A stretch of 64,000 bases of DNA from JAPLHP01 sp963720375 (GCA_963720375.1 CAVRFM010000005.1:62001-126000); one strand, 5' to 3'. Counted from the first letter of the stretch, positions 9,290-18,143 are shown. Translations and numbers: made by a program. Notes: a model not told the origin generated them from the letters alone.

Positions 9290-9580
9290 CTACTGCTCAA
9301 GCACCGCACGTACCTTGAAATGGTCTTCTTCCTGGTTGGGGGCATTGGCGAGCACTTTGTCAGCAGGGAGTGATGAGGTAGCCTCGTCATCCCTGAGGAC
9401 GTTTTCGAGGGCAATGGAGTGAGCTGTAGGTGCCACATTGGTGGTATCCACCTGCTGCAATATCTCGAAGTTCTCGAGGATGTTGGAGAGTTGTTCCCTT
9501 AATCTTTCTACATCATCCTCGCTGAGACCCAAGTGGATCAGGAGAGCCAGATGCTTTACTTCCTCACGACTCAGCTTCAT
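9290..9580 (-). CDS. gatC: Asp/Glu-tRNA amidotransferase subunit C
   Basis: 96-residue GatC, the small stabilising subunit of GatCAB. It starts KLSREEVKHLALLIHLGLSE and has the typical LSNILENFEILQQVDT segment followed by LRDDEATSSLP. Its length is normal and it precedes gatA in the expected order. Confidence 0.93.
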   Translation of the reverse strand: MKLSREEVKHLALLIHLGLSEDDVERLREQLSNILENFEILQQVDTTNVAPTAHSIALENVLRDDEATSSLPADKVLANAPNQEEDHFKVRAVLEQ

Positions 9581-9668
9581 TTCAGTGCATTTCCCCTAAA
9601 AGCAGACGCTCTTGGCTTGAAGAAACCTAATTATAGCATTGGCTGAAAGCCACGGGCAATTTGTGCAA

Positions 9669-9698
9669 TGTAGGGGCGGTTCGCGAACGGCCCCTACA
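9669..9698. repeat. 30-bp palindromic repeat
   Basis: TGTAGGGGC and GCCCCTACA arms flank a GTTCGCGAAC core, making a 30-bp palindrome with one mismatched pair. The core and the right arm (GCCCCTACAGT) match the element at 3209-3267, so both belong to one dispersed family. It lies in the gap between gatC and the aldehyde dehydrogenase. Confidence 0.6.
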
Positions 9699-9784
9699 GT
9701 AGTTGAGAGCTCTTTCAAAGAAAGATTTCATGCCTCCGTAGATATCCACAGGCAGAGCCTGTGGCAGTCATTGGCCGATCACTA

Positions 9785-11311
9785 TCACCCGAACTGGGCA
9801 CCCCAGATGGACTTGATAACGTTTTGCATGTCTCGAGCTTTCTCAGAGCCGGTAGGATACTTATTCGCGCTCAGTTGCCCCCCAAATCGGTCGACGATCA
9901 CCGGCTGAATATGACAGTACCCCTTGAGACCAATCTCACCATTCACCCGTCCCACACCACTGTTCTTCACTCCGCCGAACGGGGCCTCCGGTATGCCAAA
10001 GGTGATGGTCATGTCATTGATGTTCACGCTTCCTGAATTGATGCGTTTGGCGATCTCCAGGCCCTTATCGATATTATTCGTCCATACATTGGCTCCAAGC
10101 CCAAAGACGCTGTCATTTGCCATCCGGATGGCCTCGTCTTCGTCCCGTACCTGCATGATGGGCATGACGGGGCCAAAGGTCTCCTCACTCATGACAAGCA
10201 TGCTGTGGTTCACGTTGGCGAGCACCGTCGGCTCGAAGTAGAGGCCAGCCAGATGCGGATTCCGGCGACCCCCGATGAGCACCTTTGCTCCTCTGGCCAC
10301 TGCATCAGCGACATGTTGTTCAACAACTTCCATCTGCTGTGGAGAGAACAGCGCTCCGACATCGAAGTCGCCGTCAATACCCTGCAGTAGCTTCGAGGTG
10401 CGTTCCACGACTTTCTGAATGAACTGGTCAGCCACTGAATCAACTACGTAAACCCGCTCGGTCCCGCAGCAGTACTGCCCGGCATTGGTGAAGCATCCGG
10501 CAACCGCACCCCCGGCCGCATTGTCCAGGTCGGCATCGGCACAGACTATCATTGGATCTTTCCCACCGAGTTCGAGGGTACACGGGATCAGTCTCTCAGC
10601 ACATGCCCTCGCCACCTCCCGCCCGACCGGGACACTCCCGGTGAAGCTGATCTTGTCCACGCCTGATTCAAGGAGAGCTTGGCCAGTCTCACTGTCGCCG
10701 ATGATTACCGTCATGACTCCATCCGGTATCTCGGCCTCGTGAAAGAGGTCGCCGACCAGCTTACCCGACATTGGAGTGATGGAAGATGGCTTAAGCACCA
10801 CCGCGTTGCCTGCCATCAGAGCCTGGATAGTGGGCACGATGGAAAGCACGAATGGGCCATTCCACGGGCTGATCACCCCCACCACACCGAGGGGCTTGTA
10901 CATGATGTAAAGTTCCTTGACCATGGAGAGCGTACCATGGATGTCCACCTTCTGGGTGGCCAGGAATTTGGCCGTGTTCTTAGCATAATAGTCCAATGCA
11001 TCACAGGCCGGGAAGATATCGATATTCAAGACATCGATGCGAGGTTTGGGCCCCTCACTTACAATAACGTCAATGAAGTCGTCCTGACGGTCAAGCAGTA
11101 TCTTGAGGGCCTTCAGCATGTACTCTCCACGTTGCTCAAAGGAGAGCGCTGCCCAAGCGGGCTGGGCCTGGCGGGCCTTCCGGACTGCGGCACGGACATC
11201 TTCCGCAGTCTGTACCTCTATCTGACCAATTAGCTCCAGTGTGGCGGGACTGGCAATAGAAAGACGACGCCTGGCTCCGGGTTCTGTTTTGAGCGGTTTG
11301 ACAATAGCCAT
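9785..11311 (-). CDS. NAD(P)-dependent aldehyde dehydrogenase
   Basis: Aldehyde dehydrogenase superfamily, about 508 residues from the ATG at 11311, which has AAGGAGG six bases ahead; a longer open frame to 11344 lacks this. The catalytic general base is the Glu of LELGGKDP and the nucleophile lies in NAGQYCCGTERV. The cofactor segment FTGSVPVGREV and the C-terminal EETFGPVMPI are also present. It oxidises an aldehyde to the acid or acyl form in the cytoplasm; succinate semialdehyde-type substrates are possible but not provable. A Moco-like riboswitch lies about 700 bases upstream on the same strand. Confidence 0.9.
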   Translation of the reverse strand: MAIVKPLKTEPGARRRLSIASPATLELIGQIEVQTAEDVRAAVRKARQAQPAWAALSFEQRGEYMLKALKILLDRQDDFIDVIVSEGPKPRIDVLNIDIFPACDALDYYAKNTAKFLATQKVDIHGTLSMVKELYIMYKPLGVVGVISPWNGPFVLSIVPTIQALMAGNAVVLKPSSITPMSGKLVGDLFHEAEIPDGVMTVIIGDSETGQALLESGVDKISFTGSVPVGREVARACAERLIPCTLELGGKDPMIVCADADLDNAAGGAVAGCFTNAGQYCCGTERVYVVDSVADQFIQKVVERTSKLLQGIDGDFDVGALFSPQQMEVVEQHVADAVARGAKVLIGGRRNPHLAGLYFEPTVLANVNHSMLVMSEETFGPVMPIMQVRDEDEAIRMANDSVFGLGANVWTNNIDKGLEIAKRINSGSVNINDMTITFGIPEAPFGGVKNSGVGRVNGEIGLKGYCHIQPVIVDRFGGQLSANKYPTGSEKARDMQNVIKSIWGAQFG

Positions 11312-11941
11312 GTATGACCTCCTTCCGTTTTTTTGAGACTCCACGGTCTCCCAACTAGCTTTTCCAGGATCATGGGGCGCAGCACACTGTGTAAGTAGGC
11401 TACGGTGTAGCGCATCCTGCGCCGGCTGGGAGGAAGGCGCACCCAGTGGTCTTATGCCGATGGTCGAACTGACCTAGCCCACCTGCTCGAAAGGGGGAAG
11501 GCGGACATCGTGCACAACTGGTGCCTAAATGCATGAGCCTGGCTCGTCTCTGCCTTTGCCTTTGCTTCCCGCTACTGGTACCGACTTTGTCCGATGATCG
11601 ACGATCACAGCGACATTAGCCGCAATCGTGGCCAGTCTACATGGCAGCGCACACAGCAATATGTGCAGACACTACCCACTCCCATCAGAGCAGTCATGCC
11701 AACAACCGCCAGGTCTTTACAGACCACGGCATCTGGCAGACAACTGCCGCTTCAGGGCGTGCCTAGACTGTATCGATAAACGCAAGCCGGGAAATTGAGG
11801 CTCGGGGAAGGGGACATGTACGTCGCACTTGGGCGACGAGCCCAACCTTATCAGCCGCAGGCTAGACTAGATACGCGCACAGACACCACGACTCAGGAAT
11901 AGCTTTCCCAAGTTGGTATGCCATTGCAGCTACCAGCGGCC

Positions 11942-11975
11942 AAAAAAGAAAGCGCCCACTTCCAGCCGGGGCGCT
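11942..11975 (-). terminator. Rho-independent terminator after riboswitch
   Basis: On the minus strand a 7-bp perfect stem (AGCGCCC with GGGCGCT, 11-base loop) is followed by TTTCTTTTTT. It lies about 28 bases after the riboswitch-like aptamer, the usual layout of a transcription-terminating expression platform. Confidence 0.75.
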
Positions 11976-12002
11976 CTGTCAGAAGATGTCACCTAGCATT
12001 TC

Positions 12003-12110
12003 TCTCCTTTCCAAATGGGAGGCACGAGCGTTTCCACTCGCACCCTCGGGGCCGAAGCCCACCGGCTGAATGCCATACCCATTAGGGATTGGGACATTTC
12101 AGCTCGGAGA
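12003..12110 (-). ncRNA. Moco/Tuco-type riboswitch aptamer
   Basis: Read on the minus strand, the element opens with TCTCCGAGC and closes with GCCTCCCATTTGGAAAGG followed by AGA. The ends pair (TCTCC with GGAGA). Inside are CCGGTGGGCTTCGGCCC and a hairpin GCGAGTGGAAACGCTCGT. The CCTCCC-UGGAAAGG block and CUCCGAG opening match what I remember of the Moco RNA motif that senses molybdenum (or tungsten) cofactor in front of moa, mod and molybdoenzyme genes. A terminator follows at once. No cofactor gene lies downstream, so the regulated gene is missing or unrecognised. Confidence 0.7.
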
Positions 12111-12315
12111 TATCACCAAAAGCAGCTGACTTCGTGCTGTCTCTGTCCTGCTGCTATTGTGATATAAACTTTAGCAGAGGTCTGCATGGGTGTCAAAATG
12201 TGTAAACTGTCCGTCCTTGTCGGCGAGATGATGGTTCGCGGTAGCTTGCAAACCTTGGAGGTACTCCAGTATCATACGGCTGTACAATCAACCCGAGCGC
12301 CCACTGGAGATTCTT

Positions 12316-13539
12316 GTGCCTAAGATTTATTTCATTGATGTCACTAACCGGGATACAGTGCAGGCCTCCCGAATTAACCTTTCCAAGCTGCAGAAAACGA
12401 TGGTGAACCTGTATCTCGGCCAGATGGGTATCCATCAGTCGGAGTTTGCCTTCCCTTATGCCAGGATCGAACGTAACTACGTGCTGGCGAACCTGCAGTT
12501 GAAGGAAATGGGGGTGATGGGGGATCTCATTCTGGAGGGCTGGTGCAGGGCTCTGGTTTCCGATGTAGCTGAGGCAGTCCCCACCGGTGTGAAGGATCTG
12601 AACCTTTCCATATCTACTTCGGATCAGATGATTAGACACAAGTTCAGCGGGAGGCTGGATCGAGAGGCTGTGATACGGGAGATGGTAGCGGCGGTGACCT
12701 ATGCCAAGGAGCATGGTGTGAAAACCGTCGGGGTGAATGCCGAGGATGCATCCCGGACGGACCTGGGTTTTCTGGTGGCTTTTGCACAAGCAGCGAAAGG
12801 GGTTGGTTCAGACAGGATGAGGTACTGTGACACCTTGGGTTACGAAACGCCGAATACCATCTATCGGAGGGTGAAGGCTCTGGCAGAGCAGGTAGAAATG
12901 CCCGTCGAAATCCATTGCCATAATGATCTTGGCATGGCGGTGGCCAACTCCATTGCCGGGGCGCGTGGAGCCATTGATGGAGGAGTGGACGCCTATATCA
13001 ATACCTCGGTGAACGGGTTGGGTGAGAGGGCCGGGCAAGCGGATTTGCTGAGCTGTATTCTGGCTATCAAGTTCGCCCGGGAAATGGAAGAATACAAAAT
13101 TGGTGACCCTCTGAACCTTAGAGTCTCGGCCAAACTGGCCAGCTACGTTTCCTACGCCTTTGGCGTTCCGATTCCCATCAATCAGCCCGGAGTAGGGGAG
13201 AATGCCTTCGCTCACGAGGCTGGTATTCATGCTGACGGCGCTCTTAAGGACCGCCGCAATTACGAGCTTTATGACTATGAGCTTCTCGGTCTGGATCTGG
13301 AGGCCCCGCCTCCCAAAGGGAGGGTGATTACGACCGGTGAATTTGGGGGGCTGGCTGGCTTTGAACATGTATACAACAGGTTAGGTATCACCTTCAGCAC
13401 CAAGGAGGAAGCCAAACGCATCCTGGATTTGGTTCGCTACGCCAGCGCCCATAACCAGATCAATCTCACTGACGACGAACTTTGCTTCATTGCCAAGTAC
13501 CCCGATCAGGTGCGCCAGATCCTCACCATCACGCCGTAG
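12316..13539 (+). CDS. Homocitrate/2-isopropylmalate synthase-like protein
   Basis: DRE-TIM metallolyase family, 407 residues from a GTG with GGAG six bases ahead. The N terminus reads FIDVTNRDTVQASR, in which VTNRD replaces the usual DTTLRDG. The metal-binding HCHNDLGMAVANS, and NGLGERAGQ near residue 235, are present. These enzymes condense acetyl-CoA with a 2-oxo acid or cleave such adducts. It lacks the long C-terminal LeuA allosteric domain, pointing to a homocitrate-synthase or related lyase role. It opens the acyl-CoA block but lies 130 bases before the next gene, which has its own promoter. Confidence 0.8.
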   Translation: MPKIYFIDVTNRDTVQASRINLSKLQKTMVNLYLGQMGIHQSEFAFPYARIERNYVLANLQLKEMGVMGDLILEGWCRALVSDVAEAVPTGVKDLNLSISTSDQMIRHKFSGRLDREAVIREMVAAVTYAKEHGVKTVGVNAEDASRTDLGFLVAFAQAAKGVGSDRMRYCDTLGYETPNTIYRRVKALAEQVEMPVEIHCHNDLGMAVANSIAGARGAIDGGVDAYINTSVNGLGERAGQADLLSCILAIKFAREMEEYKIGDPLNLRVSAKLASYVSYAFGVPIPINQPGVGENAFAHEAGIHADGALKDRRNYELYDYELLGLDLEAPPPKGRVITTGEFGGLAGFEHVYNRLGITFSTKEEAKRILDLVRYASAHNQINLTDDELCFIAKYPDQVRQILTITP

Positions 13540-13581
13540 AAAATGGAGCGGCCCCGAAGGCCTTGGCGAGACAATTTGAAT

Positions 13582-13610
13582 TTGAAAAAGGAGTTCATGC
13601 CCTCTATAAT
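13582..13610 (+). promoter_or_regulatory. Sigma70-type promoter of acyl-CoA operon
   Basis: TTGAAA, a 17-base spacer and TATAAT stand 61 bases ahead of the enoyl-CoA hydratase ATG. This is one of the best promoter matches in the window and probably drives the genes from 13671 to 17628. Confidence 0.75.
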
Positions 13611-13670
13611 TGAGAGTGTGACTGGGCTCTTACGGGTTAGCGATCTTACACACATCTGGGGGCATCATCT

Positions 13671-14486
13671 ATGACAGAGACCAATCAGAACATTGTTCTC
13701 ATCAAGAAGCTGCCGCTGAAGGTAGCTGATCAGTACATGGGACTGATCACTCTCAATCGCCCGGACGAAATGAATCCTCTGAACTGGGCCATGGTGAAGG
13801 AGCTGCGCAAAGCTCTGGAAACCCTGTCAAGTGACGCCAGCGTCCGCGTCATCGCCATCACCGGCGCCGGCCGGGCTTTCAGCGCCGGCGGCGACCTGAA
13901 AGCCTACATGTATTTGTATCGCCACGAGACCGAATACCGAGGATTCCTGCATGATATGCGGGTCACTTTTGACTCCATGGCCACGCTTCCCCAGCCGGTG
14001 GTGGCTCTGATCAACGGCTATTGCATTGCCGGGGGAATCGAGCTGATGGAGGCCTGTGACTTCGCCTACGCCGCCAAGTCAGCCAAGATTGGCGATGGCC
14101 ATCCTAACTTTGGCCAGATAGGTGGCGCTGGGGGCAATGTTCGGTTGCCGCGCTTGATTTCGCCGCCCAGAGCCCGTGAACTCCTCTTTACCGGCAAACT
14201 GCTGACTGCCGATCAGGCCCTGGACTGGGGGCTGGTGAATCGGGTAGTGCCTGATGACAAGCTTCTGGACGCCGGCCTGGAGTTTGCCAATGTGATAGCT
14301 GATAAAAGCCCTCTGGGCACCCGGCTCACCAAGGAACTCTGCAACTTGAGCTTGAATATGCGTTTGGAGGATGCTCTCCACCTGGAGATTCAAGAGAACG
14401 TTCACTACTGCGTCTCCGGCTATGACAGCTATGAAGGGCTGGTGGCCTTCGATGAGAAGCGTCCGCCGAAGTTTGAGGGCAGGTGA
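13671..14486 (+). CDS. Enoyl-CoA hydratase/isomerase family protein
   Basis: Crotonase-fold protein of 271 residues. The oxyanion-hole segments are visible: AGRAFSAGGDLKAY and LINGYCIAGGIELMEACD, with the family's FGQIGGAGGN region following. Of the catalytic glutamates, the first is only doubtfully placed, so hydratase, isomerase or another crotonase reaction is possible. It is the first gene after the strong promoter and is followed after 3 bases by the thiolase-fold gene, so it acts in the same CoA-thioester pathway. Confidence 0.88.
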   Translation: MTETNQNIVLIKKLPLKVADQYMGLITLNRPDEMNPLNWAMVKELRKALETLSSDASVRVIAITGAGRAFSAGGDLKAYMYLYRHETEYRGFLHDMRVTFDSMATLPQPVVALINGYCIAGGIELMEACDFAYAAKSAKIGDGHPNFGQIGGAGGNVRLPRLISPPRARELLFTGKLLTADQALDWGLVNRVVPDDKLLDAGLEFANVIADKSPLGTRLTKELCNLSLNMRLEDALHLEIQENVHYCVSGYDSYEGLVAFDEKRPPKFEGR

Positions 14487-14489
14487 TAC

Positions 14490-15653
14490 ATGGCTAAACT
14501 TGATGCGGCAATTGTAGGGGTTGGCTTCACCGAGTACTCGCTCGATTCCGGACGTAGCATTCTGGCTTTGGCTGTCGAGGCCTGCCAGAAGGCAATGGCC
14601 GATGCCGGGCTGGGCCCCAAAGATGTTGATGGGATTCTCGAATTCAGCCTGGGCGATTCTGTTCCGACGGAGAGCGTTGCCGCCGGCCTGGGGTTGCCCG
14701 AAGTCAACTACGCCGCCGACTGGTTCTGCGGCGGTTTTGCTCCCTCTGCCCTGGTAGCCACCGCCAGCATGGCCGTGGCCAGCGGAATGAGCAAGGCAGT
14801 TCTCATATACCGGGCCATGAATGGTCGCTCGGGCTTCCGGCTGGGGGGCGCGGGTGGCGGGGATGCCTTCCGCCCCAAGTGGGGGGCCCAGTATCGCGTG
14901 CCATACGGTTGGCTGACCTTCGGCCAGAACATGGCTCTCTGGTGCCGGCGTCATATGGAGAAATACGGCACCAAACAGGAGCACCTGGGGGCTATCGCCA
15001 TCTCGCAAAGGGAGAGCGCCCTGCTCAACGAACGTGCCATTCAGCGCAAGCCGCTGACCCTTCAGGACTACATGGCTTCCCGCGTTATTGCGGAGCCTTT
15101 CCATTTGTTTGACATGTCCCTGGAAACCGACGGCGCCTGCGCCCTGTTGGTTACTTCCAAAGCAAGAGCCAGAAACTGCCGCATGAAGCCGGTGTATGTG
15201 AGGGCAGCGGGACACTTCGGGAAGGCCACCGTCGCTGACCCGATGTGGGCCGACAGCTTCCTCTGGCCGGACCTGACCGAGAACTACACCAAATTCCTGG
15301 CTCCCAGATTGTACGAGGAGGCGGGGCTGAAGCCGGAGGATGTCGATGTGGCGGAAATCTACGACTGCTTCACCTATACCGTCCTGATGGCGCTGGAAGG
15401 TCTGGGTTTCTGCCCCAAGGGCGAAGGTGGACCTTTTGCTGCTTCGGGCGCAATAGGACTTCATGGGAAGATACCGGTCAACACCAATGGCGGCATGCTC
15501 TCGGAAGCTTATATTCATGGAATGAACACCGTCGCTGAAGCGGTCATGCAACTGCGCGGCGAGGGAGGAAAGCGTCAGGTGCCCAATGCTGAAGTGGCCA
15601 TGGTCACTTCCGGCGCCACCACTATCGGCAGCGCCTGCATCCTGACGGTCTAG
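14490..15653 (+). CDS. Thiolase-fold protein, Ltp2-like aldolase type
   Basis: SCP-x/thiolase-like protein, 387 residues. A cysteine (C80, DWFCGG) sits where thiolases carry the nucleophile, but the thiolase histidines are absent: HDCF is replaced by Y291 in EIYDCF, and the GHP motif by LSEAYIHG with Y341. Two tyrosines 50 residues apart match the active site reported for the steroid side-chain aldolase Ltp2 (Tyr294/Tyr344). Ltp2 also works with a DUF35 partner, and such a gene follows 15 bases later. I infer a retro-aldolase acting on a 3-hydroxyacyl-CoA; a non-thiolytic lipid-transfer-like role is the alternative. Confidence 0.75.
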   Translation: MAKLDAAIVGVGFTEYSLDSGRSILALAVEACQKAMADAGLGPKDVDGILEFSLGDSVPTESVAAGLGLPEVNYAADWFCGGFAPSALVATASMAVASGMSKAVLIYRAMNGRSGFRLGGAGGGDAFRPKWGAQYRVPYGWLTFGQNMALWCRRHMEKYGTKQEHLGAIAISQRESALLNERAIQRKPLTLQDYMASRVIAEPFHLFDMSLETDGACALLVTSKARARNCRMKPVYVRAAGHFGKATVADPMWADSFLWPDLTENYTKFLAPRLYEEAGLKPEDVDVAEIYDCFTYTVLMALEGLGFCPKGEGGPFAASGAIGLHGKIPVNTNGGMLSEAYIHGMNTVAEAVMQLRGEGGKRQVPNAEVAMVTSGATTIGSACILTV

Positions 15654-15668
15654 TGAGGAAAGCCAAGA

Positions 15669-16073
15669 ATGGAACGATATATAGTTCATCCAGAGGCAGA
15701 CCAGGACAGCACACCATACTGGCAGTCGCTGCGGCAGCATAAAGCCAAGCTGCAGAAGTGCGGCAAGTGCGGCCGCTTTCGATTCCCCCCTTCTCCCAGT
15801 TGCTACTACTGCGGTACCTTGGGGGGAAACTGGGAGCCCGTCTCGGGCAAAGGGGTGATCTACACCTGGATCGTGATTCATCACCCGGTGGACAAGCGAT
15901 TGAGCGGGGAAGTGCCTTTTGTGGTGGCTATGGTAGACCTGGAGGAAGGCCCTCGCATCGCCGGGAGATTGATCAACGCCGATCGCGCCAAGATAAAGGC
16001 CGGCATGCCGGTTAGAGTCCGGTATGACGATATGGATAGCGAGCTTACTCTATTGAACTTCGAGCCGGCCTAG
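15669..16073 (+). CDS. DUF35 OB-fold zinc-ribbon protein
   Basis: 134-residue DUF35/ChsH2-type protein. A rubredoxin-like zinc ribbon (CGKCGRF and CYYCG, residues about 36-57) precedes an OB-fold acyl-CoA-binding domain. Such proteins bind CoA and form complexes with thiolase-fold partners, as in archaeal acetoacetyl-CoA thiolase/HMG-CoA synthase and Ltp2-ChsH2. It follows the Ltp2-like gene by 15 bases and is presumably its partner. Confidence 0.88.
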   Translation: MERYIVHPEADQDSTPYWQSLRQHKAKLQKCGKCGRFRFPPSPSCYYCGTLGGNWEPVSGKGVIYTWIVIHHPVDKRLSGEVPFVVAMVDLEEGPRIAGRLINADRAKIKAGMPVRVRYDDMDSELTLLNFEPA

Positions 16074-16164
16074 AAGTCGTGACACACGGGTTCCCGCACT
16101 TTAGTAGTCTCAGAACCTATTTCAGCAGAGAGGGCTGGAAGGTTAGATAAGAGGAGGTTAGACC

Positions 16165-17628
16165 ATGATTACTTCCGCACAGTTTGTGGAAAGGCTGAAA
16201 ACAATGCGGCCCAACTGCTACATGCATGGGGAGTTGATACAGCGCGACGACCCACGCATGATGATTTCCATGAAAGACATCTTGATGACCTACGACCTGG
16301 TGGACAACCCGGGGTATAAGGACTTCATAACGGCCACTTCCCACCTCACCGGCAAGACCATCAACCGTTTCACTCACATCCATCAAAGCGTGGATGATCT
16401 GCTGAAGAAGCAGTTGATGACCAGGGTGCTCAGCCGCCTCTCCGGCACCTGCATCCAGCGCTGCATGGGTGTGGACATGATGAACGCTCTGTCCATAGTA
16501 ACCAAAGAGGCCGACGAGAAGAACGGCGGCAAGACTGAGTATTATGAGCGTTTCAAGGCATTCTGCAAGGAGTTCCAGGAGAAGGACATGGTGGGCGCCG
16601 CGGCCCAGACCGACGTCAAAGGCGACCGCCTGCTCCGGCCCCACGAACAGACAGACCCGGACATGTATATGAGGGTGATCGAGAGAAATGCGAAGGGAGT
16701 AGTGGTGCGGGGATGCAAAGTACACACTACCGTCGGCCCCTACTGCGATGAGCTCATTGTCACCCCCTGCCGCACCTTGACCAAGGATGAAGGCGACTGG
16801 TCCATCTGTTTCTCCATCCCGGCAGACGCCAAGGGAGTACACATGCTGGTCGAAGCCGCCAATCCCACTCCCCGCAAGGCCCTGCCGGCGGAGGTAGAGA
16901 AACACGGCATCGCCCACAGCGTCACTATTTTTGATGATGTGTTCGTGCCCTGGGACAGGGTATTTCTGGACAACGATCCTGCGCTGGGCGGCCGTGCGGC
17001 GCTTCTCTTCGCGCTGTACCACAGGCACAGCTACACAGGATGCAAGCCCGCCTATACGGATCTACTGATGGGCACCACCGCGCTCATCGCCGAAGTCAGC
17101 GGCATTGAGAAGGAGCAGCACGTCAAACACAAGCTGGCGGAGATGATATCCATTGCCGAGTTGGTGTTTGCCGCCGGCATCGCCGCAGCCTACACATCCA
17201 CCAAGGCTTCTTCTGGAACACAGGTACCGAATGTCATCTACTGCAACGTTGGCCGGAGACATGCCGGTGTCAACATCTACCACGAGTATGACAGTTTGTG
17301 CGACGTCTGCGGTGGACAGCCACAGACCATGCCCTATGAGGAAGAGTATGCTGATCCCAAGTGGAGAGCTTATCTCGACAAGTACTTCGCCAGGAAGAAG
17401 GACGTTGACCCTGAAGTAGTGCACCGCGCCTTCCGCCTGGCTCAGGATTTGATTGCCGGGCCGGTTGCCTCCAACATGCAGATCGCCGGAGTTCATGGCG
17501 GTGGTTCTCCCATAATGGAGGACATCGCCATATTGGGCAACTACCCCATGGAGGAGAAGAAGAATATCGCCAGAAGGCTGGCTGGCATCCCTGAGAAGGA
17601 AATCAAGCCGAAGGAAGCCAAGAAGTAG
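16165..17628 (+). CDS. 4-hydroxybutyryl-CoA dehydratase-like flavoprotein
   Basis: 4-hydroxyphenylacetate 3-hydroxylase/4-hydroxybutyryl-CoA dehydratase family, 487 residues against about 490 for AbfD. The four ligands of the dehydratase [4Fe-4S] cluster are conserved by spacing: C96 and C100 (CIQRC), and H286 and C293 (HRHSYTGC), matching C99, C103, H292 and C299 of the clostridial enzyme. Monooxygenase relatives lack them. The reaction would be radical dehydration of a 4-hydroxyacyl-CoA to an enoyl-CoA, possibly with vinylacetyl-CoA isomerase activity; exact substrate is unproven. GAGGAGG lies ahead of the ATG and a strong terminator follows. Confidence 0.82.
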   Translation: MITSAQFVERLKTMRPNCYMHGELIQRDDPRMMISMKDILMTYDLVDNPGYKDFITATSHLTGKTINRFTHIHQSVDDLLKKQLMTRVLSRLSGTCIQRCMGVDMMNALSIVTKEADEKNGGKTEYYERFKAFCKEFQEKDMVGAAAQTDVKGDRLLRPHEQTDPDMYMRVIERNAKGVVVRGCKVHTTVGPYCDELIVTPCRTLTKDEGDWSICFSIPADAKGVHMLVEAANPTPRKALPAEVEKHGIAHSVTIFDDVFVPWDRVFLDNDPALGGRAALLFALYHRHSYTGCKPAYTDLLMGTTALIAEVSGIEKEQHVKHKLAEMISIAELVFAAGIAAAYTSTKASSGTQVPNVIYCNVGRRHAGVNIYHEYDSLCDVCGGQPQTMPYEEEYADPKWRAYLDKYFARKKDVDPEVVHRAFRLAQDLIAGPVASNMQIAGVHGGGSPIMEDIAILGNYPMEEKKNIARRLAGIPEKEIKPKEAKK

Positions 17629-17664
17629 CCAGGAAGTCTATCTAAGGTTTCAGCCTTCAAATGC

Positions 17665-17699
17665 ACGCCGGACCGGCTGCAACGCTGGTCCGGCGTTTT
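17665..17699 (+). terminator. Rho-independent terminator of dehydratase operon
   Basis: A 10-bp perfect stem (ACGCCGGACC with GGTCCGGCGT) with a 12-base loop is followed by TTTTC, about 37 bases after the dehydratase stop. It closes the operon that starts at the 13582 promoter. Confidence 0.85.
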
Positions 17700-17729
17700 C
17701 CATGTCCGGGTCTATGTGCCGCCGAATCT

Positions 17730-18143
17730 TCAACGTGATGACAGCACGCGGCAGTTGCCTCTCCACCTGCACTTGGTGAGGCACAGCGGCAAAGGGGTCT
17801 TCTGCCGAATCAGTACCGAGAGGTATCCGGCAGTCAGCCTGTCTCCGTAGGATATCTCCATTCCTCTGAGAACGATGGCATCCCATTTTCGGACGGCGTT
17901 CTCGTCCCCATCAGGACTCTGGCAGCGACCATCCTGGCAAAGGGTACATTTCTGGCAGAGGTCATCTGTCCCCTCAACCACCTCTATGAGTGTAGCTGGT
18001 TGGGATTCGAGAGCTTCCCTGATATGGTTCGCTAGAGTGTTGAAGGCTTCTCCCCGGTCGAAAGTCTCCAGAACCAGAAACGGCTCACACATGATGTGGT
18101 GTGGACGAAGTCTCAGTTCTACCGGACCTTGGCTGGCTGCCAC
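17730..18143 (-). CDS. DUF1284 family cysteine-rich protein
   Basis: 137-residue protein that opens with ELRLRPHHIMC, the hallmark of DUF1284, and contains further cysteines in CQKCTLCQDGRC and CLTKCRWRGNC. The clustered cysteines suggest an iron-sulfur or zinc protein, but no function is established for the family. The GTG start at 18143 follows AGAGG. It is transcribed alone, against the surrounding acyl-CoA genes. Confidence 0.75.
   Translation of the reverse strand: MAASQGPVELRLRPHHIMCEPFLVLETFDRGEAFNTLANHIREALESQPATLIEVVEGTDDLCQKCTLCQDGRCQSPDGDENAVRKWDAIVLRGMEISYGDRLTAGYLSVLIRQKTPLPLCLTKCRWRGNCRVLSSR

Larger units (their letters stand above)
11312..12315. other. 1-kb gap without a protein gene
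   Basis: No credible coding sequence is visible on either strand; the short open frames here have no ribosome site, family motif or consistent codon use. The only recognisable content is the riboswitch-like RNA and terminator at 11942-12110 on the minus strand, and a ribosome site for the plus-strand gene at 12316. The stretch 11320-11940 may be the remains of a lost gene. Confidence 0.5.

Noticed and set aside
11942..12110. T-box riboswitch
   Set aside because: GAGTGGAAACGC faintly resembles a T-box antiterminator, but the pairing ends and the GCCTCCC-UGGAAAGG block fit a Moco-type RNA much better, and no synthetase or amino acid gene follows.
14079..15884. 601-codon open frame on the minus strand
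   Set aside because: It lies antisense to the enoyl-CoA hydratase and the Ltp2-like gene, has no family motif or ribosome site, and arises from high G+C at third positions of the real genes.
16117..17028. 303-codon open frame on the minus strand
   Set aside because: Antisense to the dehydratase gene, whose Fe-S ligands and terminator fix the coding strand.
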